Source: Pseudomonas sp. MTM4
Lineage (GTDB): Bacteria > Pseudomonadota > Gammaproteobacteria > Pseudomonadales > Pseudomonadaceae
Assembly: GCF_019355055.1 (NCBI RefSeq)
Contig: NZ_CP048411.1
Coordinates: forward strand, 558,001 to 622,000
Direction: 5' to 3'
DNA length: 64,000 bases
Shown here: positions 54,887-63,018 of the stretch, one piece after another
Layout: the number at the start of each line of letters is the position of its first letter
How positions within the stretch are numbered: the stretch's first letter is position 1
Translations under genes and position numbers: made by a program
Notes under the pieces: model-generated
What the model was told of the DNA's origin: nothing
Database searches by the model: none
What the model saw: only the letters and a program-made list of their open reading frames with translations

Positions 54887-55936
54887 ATGGGGCTACACAC
54901 TCTGCCAACGCCGGGTGTTGACGAGACGTTATCGTCATGGCTTTTTCGATGTAGTTTTCATAAACATACAGTAAACATGACGCGCTTGGCGTTGAATGCA
55001 CGTCCATTGCAATGTTGGGAAGGGTTGGAGCTAAAGTATGCTGACCCGGATACTGATTTCTTGTCAGCTAGCAAGCGTATAAGGCTCGGGGGCGAACATA
55101 TACATCCTAGACTATTAAAAGAGTATTTCTGTCTGCGTAACGGAGTCGTCGCTGAGTGGAGGTATCGTCATTTCTTTTGTCCAGAGTGTTTAAGAGACGA
55201 CGTCGCTAATGGTCATTTGCCTATGTGGCGAAAACATTGGTGTTATGTTAATTCAATTATTTGCAACGTGCACGGTCGAGATTTAGTAATGCTATCCGAT
55301 GCGTCTCACTATTCTAAGGCTTGGAATGCTTTTGTTCAGGAGTGCAATTCGAGCTCAAGGAGTATAGCTGCTAAAGGTTCAAAGCTCGCTCGTTTTCGTC
55401 TTACCACGCTAAGCAAGATCGAGCACCTCTTGGCATATAAAAGACCCAATCAGCGAAACATTTTGTTTGGCTTGTTTAATAGTTTGTTTGACATATTGCT
55501 CCAGGCCCCCTTTCATGGGAGCAGAGGTGGAGCGGCGAGGATTTATTTTCAGTCCAAAGTTAGCACTCGATTTGCTGATCCGGAGTCCTTTGATCTGAGC
55601 ATCTTAAAGGGTCCGTCTACAGCGGACCCGCCAAGCAGATTTGGAAGCATGTTATTGGCAGCCTCACTACTAGGCGTACTTCCTCCATCTAGGTTTTCAA
55701 TTTTCATTAAGGCATGTGAGGATACTGAAACGGGTTTGCTGTTACCCAATGACCTGCATAAGGCAGCGGCTTTTCCTCATGTCGACAAGGCTGGGTATCG
55801 GGTCCTGCATCAATACTTGGGTGCGTTCCCACGAAAGGACTTTCCGTTATTGGATCGCCATTTGTATCTTCAGGAGGTTCGATATGCTCGCGAAGGCGTG
55901 GTTGGTGCGCACCGATTTGGAGCTACTCATAACTAG
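54887..55936 (+). CDS. tniQ: Target-site protein TniQ
   Basis: 349 residues. The N-terminal TniQ domain starts PTPGVDETLSSWLFRCSF and carries the zinc fingers FFCPECLRDD and HWCYVNSIICNVHGRDL. TniQ/TnsD proteins choose the target or link the transposase to it. The C-terminal part (about 170-349) has no obvious fold assignment by eye. AT-rich. Convergent with the helicase gene, 96 bases between stops, and no clear terminator there. Confidence 0.9.
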   Translation: MGLHTLPTPGVDETLSSWLFRCSFHKHTVNMTRLALNARPLQCWEGLELKYADPDTDFLSASKRIRLGGEHIHPRLLKEYFCLRNGVVAEWRYRHFFCPECLRDDVANGHLPMWRKHWCYVNSIICNVHGRDLVMLSDASHYSKAWNAFVQECNSSSRSIAAKGSKLARFRLTTLSKIEHLLAYKRPNQRNILFGLFNSLFDILLQAPFHGSRGGAARIYFQSKVSTRFADPESFDLSILKGPSTADPPSRFGSMLLAASLLGVLPPSRFSIFIKACEDTETGLLLPNDLHKAAAFPHVDKAGYRVLHQYLGAFPRKDFPLLDRHLYLQEVRYAREGVVGAHRFGATHN

Positions 55937-56032
55937 AGGTGCTGGCATCAAGGAAGAGGGCTTGACCAGTAAGTTAACGTAACAGTGCGATTATACCTCC
56001 AATGCCATGCGCATCCATTCGGCACATAAGCA

Positions 56033-57439
56033 TCAAAAACAAGCAAGCAGCTGTTGCCGGTAATGCTTGGAGAAACTGACTTGGTAGTTCGACTGAGTTG
56101 ATAGGTTCTTAGAGGTATAGACGCTTGTGGCTCCTCCTTCAAATTTCAGCGAGGAGAGAGTATCCAAGTGCGTTTTGGCTTGGTCTTCATTTCCTACAAC
56201 CGAAGCTCGACCAGTAGGTGAATCTAGAGCTGAGTCTGGCGTAGGCATTGGCATCCTGCTCAGTACCGCCAAGTCCTCCGGAAGATCATCTGCAATCCTC
56301 TCCGCTAAGCTCTGTAATGTTGGTTCCGCTAGCATGAACAACCAAGCCTCGTCATCGGACTGCCCGGTACGACGAAGCACTCGCCCAAGCACCTGTCGGT
56401 AATGCAGCTCGGTACGAATACGGCTGAGATAGCAGCACACTCGGAGTCGGGGGATATCCGTCCCTTCGCTGATCATTCCAACAGCGATGATCCATTGACA
56501 GCGGCTGCGTCTAAATAGATTTATTACCCGCTGCGCATCTGGGGTTTTGTTGGTCACGAGCTGGCAACTTTCACCCTTTTCTTTCAGGGCTTTCACGACC
56601 TGATGGGCGTGCACGATATCAGTGGCAACTACCAAGCCAGCCGCTTCAGGGTCGAGCAGGCGAACCTCATTTAACTTCGCGCGAGCAAGATCAAGTAGCT
56701 GATCTACAACCTCATCATGGCGCAACAGCTCTTCGTAAGTGACAGGGGACTCGCCCAACAGCGTAGCGATGTTCGGGAAAGTTCTGACAATGTTTTCTGT
56801 GTCCAACTCCTCGGTAAACCTCACCTTTTGGTTGTCGAGTAGGACAATTCGAGGGGAGCGGCATACCCCGTCTGCCACAGCCTGCTGCATCCCGTAGCGG
56901 TAGTCACAGATCAGCCGCCCCTCGGGCGAGGAGTAGCGGGCGAGTGCGATGGGTCGATCATCCGATCGCCACGGCGTGCCGGATAGAGCCAATGTTAAAG
57001 CGGCCTTGTCCTGTATTCGCTGAAGTATCTGCTGGCCCCATGCGTTGCTCAGGACCATGTCGTGGCCGGCGCAGTGATGAATTTCATCAAAAACGGCAAA
57101 CACACGATAGTCATCAAGCAGCGTCCAGAACGCCTCACTACGGTATTCCATCGCCTGATAGGTGAACGCTGCCCCCACTGCGCCGAGTTGACCATCGAAG
57201 CGCCTACCAAGAACAGTGCAGAAAGACGAGCGAAGGCCTTCGACAACCTGGCAGGACGGTGCAAAGCAAAGCACCAGATCGATTCTGTCTTGCTCAAGCA
57301 GCCTGTTGGCCAATTCGGCGGCCATGCGCGTCTTGCCGGCGCCTGGCGTTGCCTGGCAGAAAAAGTGAGACGCGCGCAAATAGTGATCTAGCGCCGTGTC
57401 GACGCATTGGCGCTGCCAGTTTCGCAATTGTTTGTTCAT
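56033..57439 (-). CDS. SF2 DEAD/DEAH-type helicase of the island operon
   Basis: 468 residues. Walker A CQATPGAGKTRMAAELA, motif II VFDEIHHC, motif III ALSGTPWRSD and motif VI RQVLGRVLRRTGQ, that is a complete two-RecA-fold helicase related to type III restriction and UvrB-like SF2 enzymes. No nuclease or methylase domain is evident. The start overlaps the stop of the upstream gene (ATGA), so it is translated with it. The tail beyond residue 400 is not recognised. The role is unknown; the island position suggests defence or plasmid/phage interaction as hypotheses only. Confidence 0.85.
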   Translation of the reverse strand: MNKQLRNWQRQCVDTALDHYLRASHFFCQATPGAGKTRMAAELANRLLEQDRIDLVLCFAPSCQVVEGLRSSFCTVLGRRFDGQLGAVGAAFTYQAMEYRSEAFWTLLDDYRVFAVFDEIHHCAGHDMVLSNAWGQQILQRIQDKAALTLALSGTPWRSDDRPIALARYSSPEGRLICDYRYGMQQAVADGVCRSPRIVLLDNQKVRFTEELDTENIVRTFPNIATLLGESPVTYEELLRHDEVVDQLLDLARAKLNEVRLLDPEAAGLVVATDIVHAHQVVKALKEKGESCQLVTNKTPDAQRVINLFRRSRCQWIIAVGMISEGTDIPRLRVCCYLSRIRTELHYRQVLGRVLRRTGQSDDEAWLFMLAEPTLQSLAERIADDLPEDLAVLSRMPMPTPDSALDSPTGRASVVGNEDQAKTHLDTLSSLKFEGGATSVYTSKNLSTQSNYQVSFSKHYRQQLLACF

Positions 57440-58020
57440 TGCATGGACGAAAGAGTTTTGAGTGTTTTTTCGATGGCGCGGAGATGACCCAGTAGGCGTG
57501 AGCTGCGATCTCGGGCGTCCAAATAGTCGCCTTCCACAGTATCGCGGAGGTGCGGCATTTCATCGATGAGCAGCTTGTACCGCTCCGCCTCACCCATGGA
57601 GGTCAGGAAGTCCAGCCTGATTTCTTTAAGAAGCGCCTCTAGGTGCTGGTCTGCATCATCTGAGGGGTGAAGCGGTGCAAGCGGATCGGTGGGCTCTGAT
57701 TGCATCTGCTCTGGCTCAGCCTTACGGTAGTTTTCGAACCCATTGTCGATTAGGTCCAGTTGCAGATGCGCAGGGACGGGCAGCAGGTGGTAGATCTGCC
57801 CCCGGACACGACGCTCTTCGTCAAGTACTATCCAGCCTACGCGCAACATCCGGCGTATTTGTTCGTACACATAGCGGCGTACGTCATTGATGCGGAAACT
57901 CATGCCTTCCAGGCGCTTGGCATAGGCGTCACGCAGTTCACGTACCGTGAATCGTGTGCGGCCTTCCTTCTGAAGCAGCTCGTACAGCCGCCTATCGAAA
58001 ATGAACGAGGCTGATTTCAT
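57436..58020 (-). CDS. Uncharacterised protein with winged-helix-like N-terminus and helical C-terminus
   Basis: 194 residues. The N-terminal 85 residues (FIFDRRLYELLQKEGRTRF, RDAYAKRLEG, RRYVYEQIRRMLRVGWIVLD) look like a winged helix-turn-helix with recognition helix and wing RVRGQIYHLL. An acidic linker and a long helical C-terminus follow (about 130-194). Encoded directly in front of the helicase with a 4-base overlap. I do not recognise the family. It may be a DNA-binding partner of the helicase. Confidence 0.7.
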   Translation of the reverse strand: MKSASFIFDRRLYELLQKEGRTRFTVRELRDAYAKRLEGMSFRINDVRRYVYEQIRRMLRVGWIVLDEERRVRGQIYHLLPVPAHLQLDLIDNGFENYRKAEPEQMQSEPTDPLAPLHPSDDADQHLEALLKEIRLDFLTSMGEAERYKLLIDEMPHLRDTVEGDYLDARDRSSRLLGHLRAIEKTLKTLSSMQ

Positions 58021-58050
58021 TGCAGTACCAGAGGGAGTAGCGCGTTAAAT

Positions 58051-58066
58051 ACGGATTATAGTCCGT
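58051..58066. promoter_or_regulatory. Palindrome in the divergent region of the XRE gene, candidate operator
   Basis: ACGGA-TTATAG-TCCGT, perfect arms with 6-base spacer, 31-46 bases upstream of the winged-helix gene and 56-71 before the XRE start. A second pair, GACCGTC (58072-58078) and GACGGTC (58115-58121), is also inverted. These are likely sites for the XRE protein. Confidence 0.5.
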
Positions 58067-58096
58067 GGCCTGACCGTCCGTAAACGCATGATATTG

Positions 58097-58119
58097 CCGT
58101 CTCGATGAAACTGAGACGG
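58097..58119 (+). promoter_or_regulatory. Stem-loop immediately before the XRE start codon
   Basis: CCGTCTC and GAGACGG form a perfect 7-base stem around a 9-base loop and end 2 bases before the ATG. No separate ribosome site is visible between, so either the gene is leaderless or its translation is controlled by this structure, or the palindrome is a DNA operator. Confidence 0.4.
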
Positions 58120-58121
58120 TC

Positions 58122-58352
58122 ATGGAATATTTGGCGAAGGCCTTGGGCGAACGCATCCGAGCGCAGAGAAAGGTTTGCCACATTTCTCAGGATGCACTCG
58201 CGCTGGCCTGTAGTATCGACCGCAGCTACATGGGGCGGATCGAACGTGGTGAAGTAAGTATCACCGTTGAGAAGCTTTATCGGATCGCAGACCAGCTTGC
58301 TTGCGATCCCGGTTATCTGCTGCCTACTCAGTCCGAATTGCAACGACCCTGA
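58122..58352 (+). CDS. Small XRE-family regulator (helix-turn-helix)
   Basis: 76 residues, nearly all helix-turn-helix: LGERIRAQRKVCHISQDALA, CSIDRSYMGRIERGEVSITV, LYRIADQLACDPGYLL. This is the Cro/C1 fold used by C-proteins of restriction-modification systems and by phage repressors. It is divergent from the winged-helix/helicase operon across 101 bases with palindromes. An autoregulator that delays or limits expression of the operon is the likely role. Confidence 0.85.
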   Translation: MEYLAKALGERIRAQRKVCHISQDALALACSIDRSYMGRIERGEVSITVEKLYRIADQLACDPGYLLPTQSELQRP

Positions 58353-58421
58353 ACTACCCTTTAGCTTAATGAGTAGGGCAGGAGCTGCTTCGGAATGGTC
58401 TGTCCGAGAAGGGTTGCTGAC

Positions 58422-59411
58422 CTAGGCGCTTGGGCCTTTTCTTCTTTTTGCTGGTAGAGGTGCTTTCTCTGCAGCTCCAACTACAAGCTCAGTCCGGCGC
58501 GGCTTTTGGCGGCTGCTCTGCCTCATTTTCGTCTTGCTTAAGCTATCCAGTTTGGTTTGTAGATCGTCATTTCGTTGCTCAACAGTTCGCCTGACAGCTT
58601 CTGCCACCTTGAGCTGACTCTGTAGGGCTTCCCGGGCTTGAATATTCTGATCGAGCTGGCGCTGTTGGGCCTGTTGATCCCTCTGCTGTAGTCTTGCCTC
58701 GGTGAGAAGGCGTTCGTTGTCACGATTCAGCTGGGTTAATTCGTCCTGTTTGACGATCAGCGTCTGTTGCAATTGACGTATTTCCAGCTGAACTAACTGT
58801 AGTTGTGACTCATTTCGGCGCTGGTCCTGTTCGCGCTGTTCCTTACTGGCCTGGCGGTAGTGTTCCAAGGCATCACGCGAATGTTGGTGCTTTTCCTCAA
58901 GCGAACAAATCTGCGCGTCGCGATCCCTGAGCCGCCCCTCCAAATCCCGATTGGCTTGCTGCAGACGTGAGATTTCGATTTCGGCCTGCTGACGTTGCCG
59001 GCTCTCATTCAGCAACTCGTTTTCGGTTTTTTGAAATCGTTCGGCGTCTGCAGCTACATGGTCTTCCAGCTGTTGCACGCAAATTTCGGTCTGTCGAATC
59101 CTATGGTGGTATTCGATCCGCTCCCGCCCAAATTCCTCTCGCTCACCAGCAATGGCTGCTTGGGCTTCTTCTTGCAACTGATCGGCCAATTGATTCACCA
59201 GGTTTGCCAATTGCTCGCTTAGCGTGATCGGCCCACCTGCTCGGTCGTTATTCGTGGCCTCGAGCTCTTTAAGGTAGCGGTGAATAGTGCTCTTCGAGCC
59301 TGTATTTCCGAGCTCGACCCGTACTGCATCGATGCTTGGATGCTCGCCGCGGGCGAGAAGGGCGGTGCGTGCCTTTTGAACAACCACCTTATTAATTCCG
59401 CCTCGCGCCAT
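58422..59411 (-). CDS. tnpT: KfrA-like coiled-coil DNA-binding protein, resembles cointegrate resolution protein TnpT
   Basis: 329 residues. The N-terminal domain (GGINKVVVQKARTALLARGE, IDAVRVELGNTGSKSTIHRY) is a KfrA-type helix-turn-helix. Residues about 70-300 are an almost continuous coiled coil rich in Gln, Glu and Arg; the tail is basic. Size, domain order and divergent position next to a tyrosine recombinase agree with TnpT of Tn4651-type transposons, which assists TnpS in cointegrate resolution. GGAGG lies in front of the start. A plasmid KfrA homologue is the alternative. Confidence 0.72.
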   Translation of the reverse strand: MARGGINKVVVQKARTALLARGEHPSIDAVRVELGNTGSKSTIHRYLKELEATNNDRAGGPITLSEQLANLVNQLADQLQEEAQAAIAGEREEFGRERIEYHHRIRQTEICVQQLEDHVAADAERFQKTENELLNESRQRQQAEIEISRLQQANRDLEGRLRDRDAQICSLEEKHQHSRDALEHYRQASKEQREQDQRRNESQLQLVQLEIRQLQQTLIVKQDELTQLNRDNERLLTEARLQQRDQQAQQRQLDQNIQAREALQSQLKVAEAVRRTVEQRNDDLQTKLDSLSKTKMRQSSRQKPRRTELVVGAAEKAPLPAKRRKGPSA

Positions 59412-59589
59412 TTTAACCTCCTACGATTTCGTACCGTGCTACATGCTATGTATTTACATTCTATAGAAGATCTAGTTTGGCGCTAGGTTAGAGTCTGATA
59501 TAGGATTGGATAATCTAGAATTATTAAAGGTGAAGCGGTATTTTTATCGTTTGCCTGTTGATCACCGGTACACAAGAGGATGCGCTCCG
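59412..59589. other. Intergenic region between the TnpT-like and TnpS-like genes, candidate resolution site
   Basis: 178 bases between divergent starts. Short nested inverted repeats sit close to the TnpT-like gene: TACATgctATGTA (59440-59452) and ATGTAttTACAT-like (59448-59459). AT-rich sequence with TCTAG motifs follows up to about 59520. In Tn4651-type elements the recombination site lies between tnpT and tnpS, so this is where to look. Confidence 0.45.
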
Positions 59590-60549
59590 ATGAGCCAAGA
59601 CATCGAGCGGTACCTGCAGGCCAGCATTCGGGCCAACACTCGGCGCAGCTATAAGCAGGCGCTCGATCACTACGAGGTCACCTATGGCGGCTTTCTGCCT
59701 GCGACCAGCGATGCCATCGTGCGCTACCTGGTCGATCACGCTGCCACGCTGTCCAGCAACACCCTCAAGCTGCGCCTGGCGGCCCTGGCGCAGTGGCATG
59801 TCAGCCATGGCTTCCCGGATCCGACCAAGACTCCACTGGTTCGCCAGATACTCAAGGGCATCCGTACGCTGCATCCCCGCCAGGAGAAGCAGGCAGAGCC
59901 GCTGCAATTACGTCAACTCGAACAATGTGCGCAGGGGTTAGAGGAGGCCGAGAGGAGCGCGCGAGCGGAGAACGACTGGCCGCGGTTGCTACGCTGTAGC
60001 CGTGATCGCGCGCTGGTCCTGATTGGCTTTTGGCGTGCGTTTCGCAGTGATGAGCTGTGCCGCCTACGAGTCGAGCACATCCAGGTGCGGCCCGGGGAGG
60101 GTATGCAACTGTTCCTTCCCAGGAGCAAAGGTGACCGGGATAACCATGGCCAGACCTTTAGCGCGCCAGCATTGGCCAAGTTGTGCCCGGTGCAGGCCTA
60201 CGTCGACTGGATCAGCTTGGCGGGCATAGCTCGAGGGCCTGTATTTCGCGGCATTGATCGCTGGGGGCACTTAGGTGAGCAGGGCTTGCACCCAAATAGC
60301 GTTGTCACTCTCTTGCGCAGCGTACTGTACTTGGCTGGATTGTCTCCTGAGTCTTACAGCAGTCACTCGCTGCGCCGCGGTTTTGCCACCTGGGCTACCC
60401 GCAGCGGCTGGGATCTCAAGACGCTGATGCAGTACGTAGGCTGGAGCGATGGTAAATCTGCATTACGCTATGTCGATAGCATGGGCGGGTTCCCTGGGCA
60501 GTTGGGTGCGCTACAACACATCCCCGGTCGCCCGGAGCGACTTCCATAG
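59590..60549 (+). CDS. tnpS: Tyrosine recombinase, resembles cointegrate resolvase TnpS
   Basis: 319 residues from the ATG at 59590; an in-frame TTG at 59506 would extend into the presumed recombination site. An N-terminal SAM-like core-binding domain (RANTRRSYKQALDHYEV) precedes the catalytic domain, with the Arg in FWRAFRSDELCRL, His-x-x-Arg in HSLRRGFATWA, and the nucleophile Tyr in SALRYVD. The length and divergent pairing with a KfrA-like coiled-coil gene match TnpS of Tn4651 relatives. A general integron- or phage-type integrase is the other option, but no attachment site or integron repeat is seen. Confidence 0.75.
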   Translation: MSQDIERYLQASIRANTRRSYKQALDHYEVTYGGFLPATSDAIVRYLVDHAATLSSNTLKLRLAALAQWHVSHGFPDPTKTPLVRQILKGIRTLHPRQEKQAEPLQLRQLEQCAQGLEEAERSARAENDWPRLLRCSRDRALVLIGFWRAFRSDELCRLRVEHIQVRPGEGMQLFLPRSKGDRDNHGQTFSAPALAKLCPVQAYVDWISLAGIARGPVFRGIDRWGHLGEQGLHPNSVVTLLRSVLYLAGLSPESYSSHSLRRGFATWATRSGWDLKTLMQYVGWSDGKSALRYVDSMGGFPGQLGALQHIPGRPERLP

Positions 60550-60577
60550 ACGTTCCTTAGGAGGCAACCGAAAGCCC

Positions 60578-60601
60578 GCCCACTCAGTGGGCTTTTCTAT
60601 T
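60578..60601 (+). terminator. Rho-independent terminator of the TnpS-like gene
   Basis: GCCCACT and AGTGGGC are inverted around one base (loop of 5 in practice), followed by TTTTCTATT. It is about 30 bases after the stop. Confidence 0.8.
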
Positions 60602-60681
60602 GCCGCGATCCTCATCGGCCTGCCTGAGACCCAGCTGCTACGACATAGGCGCGCTACGGCATGGCGTTTCCCTAATATTGA

Positions 60682-60927
60682 ATGCCACACCAAAGCGTGC
60701 CCGTGCCTTGCAGCTTCTGTGATGACCGTACCGTTATAGACACACCTGATAGCTGGCGTGTTGTCTGCCAAGATCCAGAAGACGGCAGCGGAGACGTTAT
60801 CGTTGAGCTTCCATCCGAGCTACTTGAGAAGCTTGGTTGGGCTTTGGGGGATGAACTAGTAATTGAGAAGAGGGAGAAAGGGATTTCTCTAAAGCTCAAA
60901 CAGCGAACGGTAAGCACGCCCTTTTAG
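60682..60927 (+). CDS. Small AbrB/MazE-like protein, orphan
   Basis: 81 residues. The C-terminal 45 residues (DVIVELPSELLEKLGWALGD, ELVIEKREKGISLKL) have the swapped-hairpin AbrB/MazE pattern of antitoxins and transition regulators. The N-terminal part has CSFC and a further Cys (VVCQDP), which might bind metal. No toxin gene is next to it. No good ribosome site is visible, so the start is uncertain. Similar orphan proteins are common in Pseudomonas. Confidence 0.65.
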   Translation: MPHQSVPVPCSFCDDRTVIDTPDSWRVVCQDPEDGSGDVIVELPSELLEKLGWALGDELVIEKREKGISLKLKQRTVSTPF

Positions 60928-61259
60928 GGCGGACCGCTGGCAGCATCCGTTTCCAGTCACGACCATCCACTCTTGGCGTGCCACAGTCAGACTATCCTTA
61001 TCGATGGGTTGCCTGCAGGCGCAGCCAGTTCCATCCGGCCGCGTGCCCAACGAACCCGCCGACCACAAGGCGCGAACGCCGCGTTGCACGCTACGAAATG
61101 ACAAGGGTAACTGCTGCGTCGCGGTAGTCGGTTGCAAACATCTAACCCAACCAGCGGGACCGGTCCGTTACCAAGCTGAAGCTGTCCAGGTTGTGGTCAT
61201 CCTGCCAGCGCTCGGTTGCCATATTTACCGGCGGTGGTGCTAGAGAAAGGAGGTGATAT
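60928..61259. other. Intergenic region after the AbrB-like gene
   Basis: 332 bases with no convincing gene. CGCCC-TTTTA-GGGCG overlaps the end of the AbrB-like gene and may be its terminator. AAGGAGGTGAT at about 61247 is a perfect anti-16S match but no open frame follows. The right end of the Tni element might lie in this stretch; I could not recognise it. Confidence 0.4.
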
Positions 61260-61496
61260 CTAGTAGTCGTTGCAGTCAGCGCCCTGGCGCAGGTAAGTCA
61301 TTACATGGGTCTCGCCGCGAGAATCAAGATAGGTCATCGTGGCTTCAACCACTGAACATCCACCGTTGGGCACATTCACGGAAATGACCTTAGCGATGTC
61401 GAGATCGTCGCCATAGTGGTACGGCGTAGCTTGTGGTGCGGCAGTGGCCAGTTGTGCGAACAGAGACAAACTGGCAATCCAGATAAGTTTTTTCAT
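61260..61496 (-). CDS. Small secreted DUF2790 protein
   Basis: 78 residues from the ATG at 61496 (GAGG in front), with a signal peptide MKKLIWIASLSLFAQLATAA. The mature part has YHYGDDLDIAKVISV, GGCSVVEATMTYLDSRGETH and TYLRQGADC, which is the DUF2790 pattern of Pseudomonas, with two Cys that may form a disulfide. Function unknown; periplasmic. A long upstream in-frame extension is not favoured. Confidence 0.85.
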   Translation of the reverse strand: MKKLIWIASLSLFAQLATAAPQATPYHYGDDLDIAKVISVNVPNGGCSVVEATMTYLDSRGETHVMTYLRQGADCNDY

Positions 61497-61743
61497 GGTG
61501 ACCTCTTCGTAAGTTGAGGCACGCCAGAGGTTTCTGGCGTGCGCTCGGAATAAAACAGGCTGCCAACGAGGGAGGCAGCCGAAAGAGACACGTGCCGACG
61601 ATCTAAAAGAGCAATCAATCGAACGACAGGTCGCGGGATTGAAATCAACCGCGTCATATCTCTGAAACAAATAGTAAAATTTGGCGGGGGGCGGAAAAAA
61701 TAGCGGCTAGCGAGAGGAAGTCTTACCGAAACCGTAAGAATGC

Positions 61744-62679
61744 TTAGGCCCAGTACACGTGGTTTTGCAGCACCTCGTGGTAGCCCTGAAAGGCTTGCGG
61801 TAGTTCCTGCTTGAGGAAGTCCACCCAGGTTTTCACCTTCGCGTCGAGGAATCGCCGCGAAGGGTAGAGCGCATAGATATATTTTTCCTGCAGCTGGTCG
61901 TGCGGTAGCAGTCGCACCAATGAACCGCGTTGTAGCGCAGGGACAGCCACATAATCAGGCAGCATACAAATGCCCATTCCCGCCTCGGCGGCGCTGCTCA
62001 TTGCCTCTGCCACGTTCACTTTGAAGGTGTTGCCAGGCCAAACTGGCTGCTCCGCATCATTGACAATGAAGTTCCAGCTATCGCTGAACACCGGATCTGC
62101 GAGGCGCAGGCATCTATGATTCTCAAGATCGGCCAGTGTCTGCGGCGCGCCATGTTGCTTGAGGTAGATGGGCGATGCGCAGACCACATGGAGCACTGTG
62201 CCCAGTTGTTGCGCGATCAGCTCGGAATCAGGCAGCTCGCGCACGAGGGTGATGATCACATCGAGGTTGTCCTCAAGCGGATCGGGCTTGCGCTGTGATA
62301 GTAGTAGCTCCAGGTTTACATCGGGATAAATCTCGCTGTAACGGCCGGCGAGTGTCGCTAACAGCTGAATGCCAAGGCCAATGGTCGAGTGCACCCGTAG
62401 GTGGCCTTTGGGAACCAGGTGCGCACCTCCTGCTTCGGCTCGTGCCTGTTCAACCTGATCGAGAATCGCTCGGCATTGCTGCAGAAAGCGCTCTCCCGCT
62501 TCGGTCAATGCCAGTCGCCGGGTCGTTCGGTGCAGAAGACGTGCTTGAAGATGATTCTCCAACTCCGACACCAATCGCGAGACCTGAGCGGTCGACGTAT
62601 CGGACTGCAGCGCCGCGGCAGTGAAACTACCAGCGTCGGCGACCCGTACAAACGCCCTCATCGCGTGCAGCATGTCCAT
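61744..62679 (-). CDS. LysR-family transcriptional regulator
   Basis: 311 residues. N-terminal winged helix MDMLHAMRAFVRVADAGSFT through TAQVSRLVSELENHL and LLHRTTRRLALTEAG, then a LysR substrate domain (LRVHSTIGLGIQLLATLAG ... VNVAEAMSSAAEAGMGIC). The DNA-binding wording places it in the large group related to DmlR/CrgA. No target operon lies divergent within 300 bases apart from the small secreted protein at 63019. Confidence 0.9.
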   Translation of the reverse strand: MDMLHAMRAFVRVADAGSFTAAALQSDTSTAQVSRLVSELENHLQARLLHRTTRRLALTEAGERFLQQCRAILDQVEQARAEAGGAHLVPKGHLRVHSTIGLGIQLLATLAGRYSEIYPDVNLELLLSQRKPDPLEDNLDVIITLVRELPDSELIAQQLGTVLHVVCASPIYLKQHGAPQTLADLENHRCLRLADPVFSDSWNFIVNDAEQPVWPGNTFKVNVAEAMSSAAEAGMGICMLPDYVAVPALQRGSLVRLLPHDQLQEKYIYALYPSRRFLDAKVKTWVDFLKQELPQAFQGYHEVLQNHVYWA

Positions 62680-63018
62680 TGTGTTCTTACTCTCTGTGGC
62701 GCGTGGTCAGGCCCGCATGTCGAGCCTGAGCGCGAAGGTGAATGTGTTTTGGCTTCATGCCAATGGATGAAGCTGGAGCGCCAGAACGTAGCGTCGGTGT
62801 GTCCCACACCCTCTGGGCTATCACGGTGTCAAGCAAATGCGTCGAAGCACGCATTCAAGCGAGACGAACGGGGGCGTGCCGCTAGGCACAATCGCGAGCC
62901 GTAACTGTTGTTGCGTGCGACGTAAAGGTGCTTCATCCGTAGCTGCCTATTTGCAATTCGAGGTGCGTCTTAAGCTTGCCCTATGTTCCATGCTACAGCG
63001 CACCAAGAGGTAACTCAT
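62680..63018. other. Intergenic region between the LysR gene and the small secreted protein gene
   Basis: 339 bases. No gene, repeat or strong hairpin is evident. It should hold the promoters of both divergent genes. Confidence 0.4.

Noticed and set aside
59590..60549. Tyrosine recombinase as an integron integrase or phage integrase
   Set aside because: No attC-type repeats, no cassette genes, no tRNA or phage genes are next to it, and the divergent coiled-coil partner fits the TnpS/TnpT pair better.
60970..60985. GCCACA at 60976-60981 as the right end of the Tni element matching TGTGGC at 51970
   Set aside because: Only the outer six bases agree, the neighbouring bases differ and the flanking 5-mers are not direct repeats.
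61247..61257. Perfect anti-16S sequence AAGGAGGTGAT on the plus strand
   Set aside because: No open frame with a start codon at suitable distance follows; the next frames stop within a few codons or run antisense to the DUF2790 gene. Probably chance.
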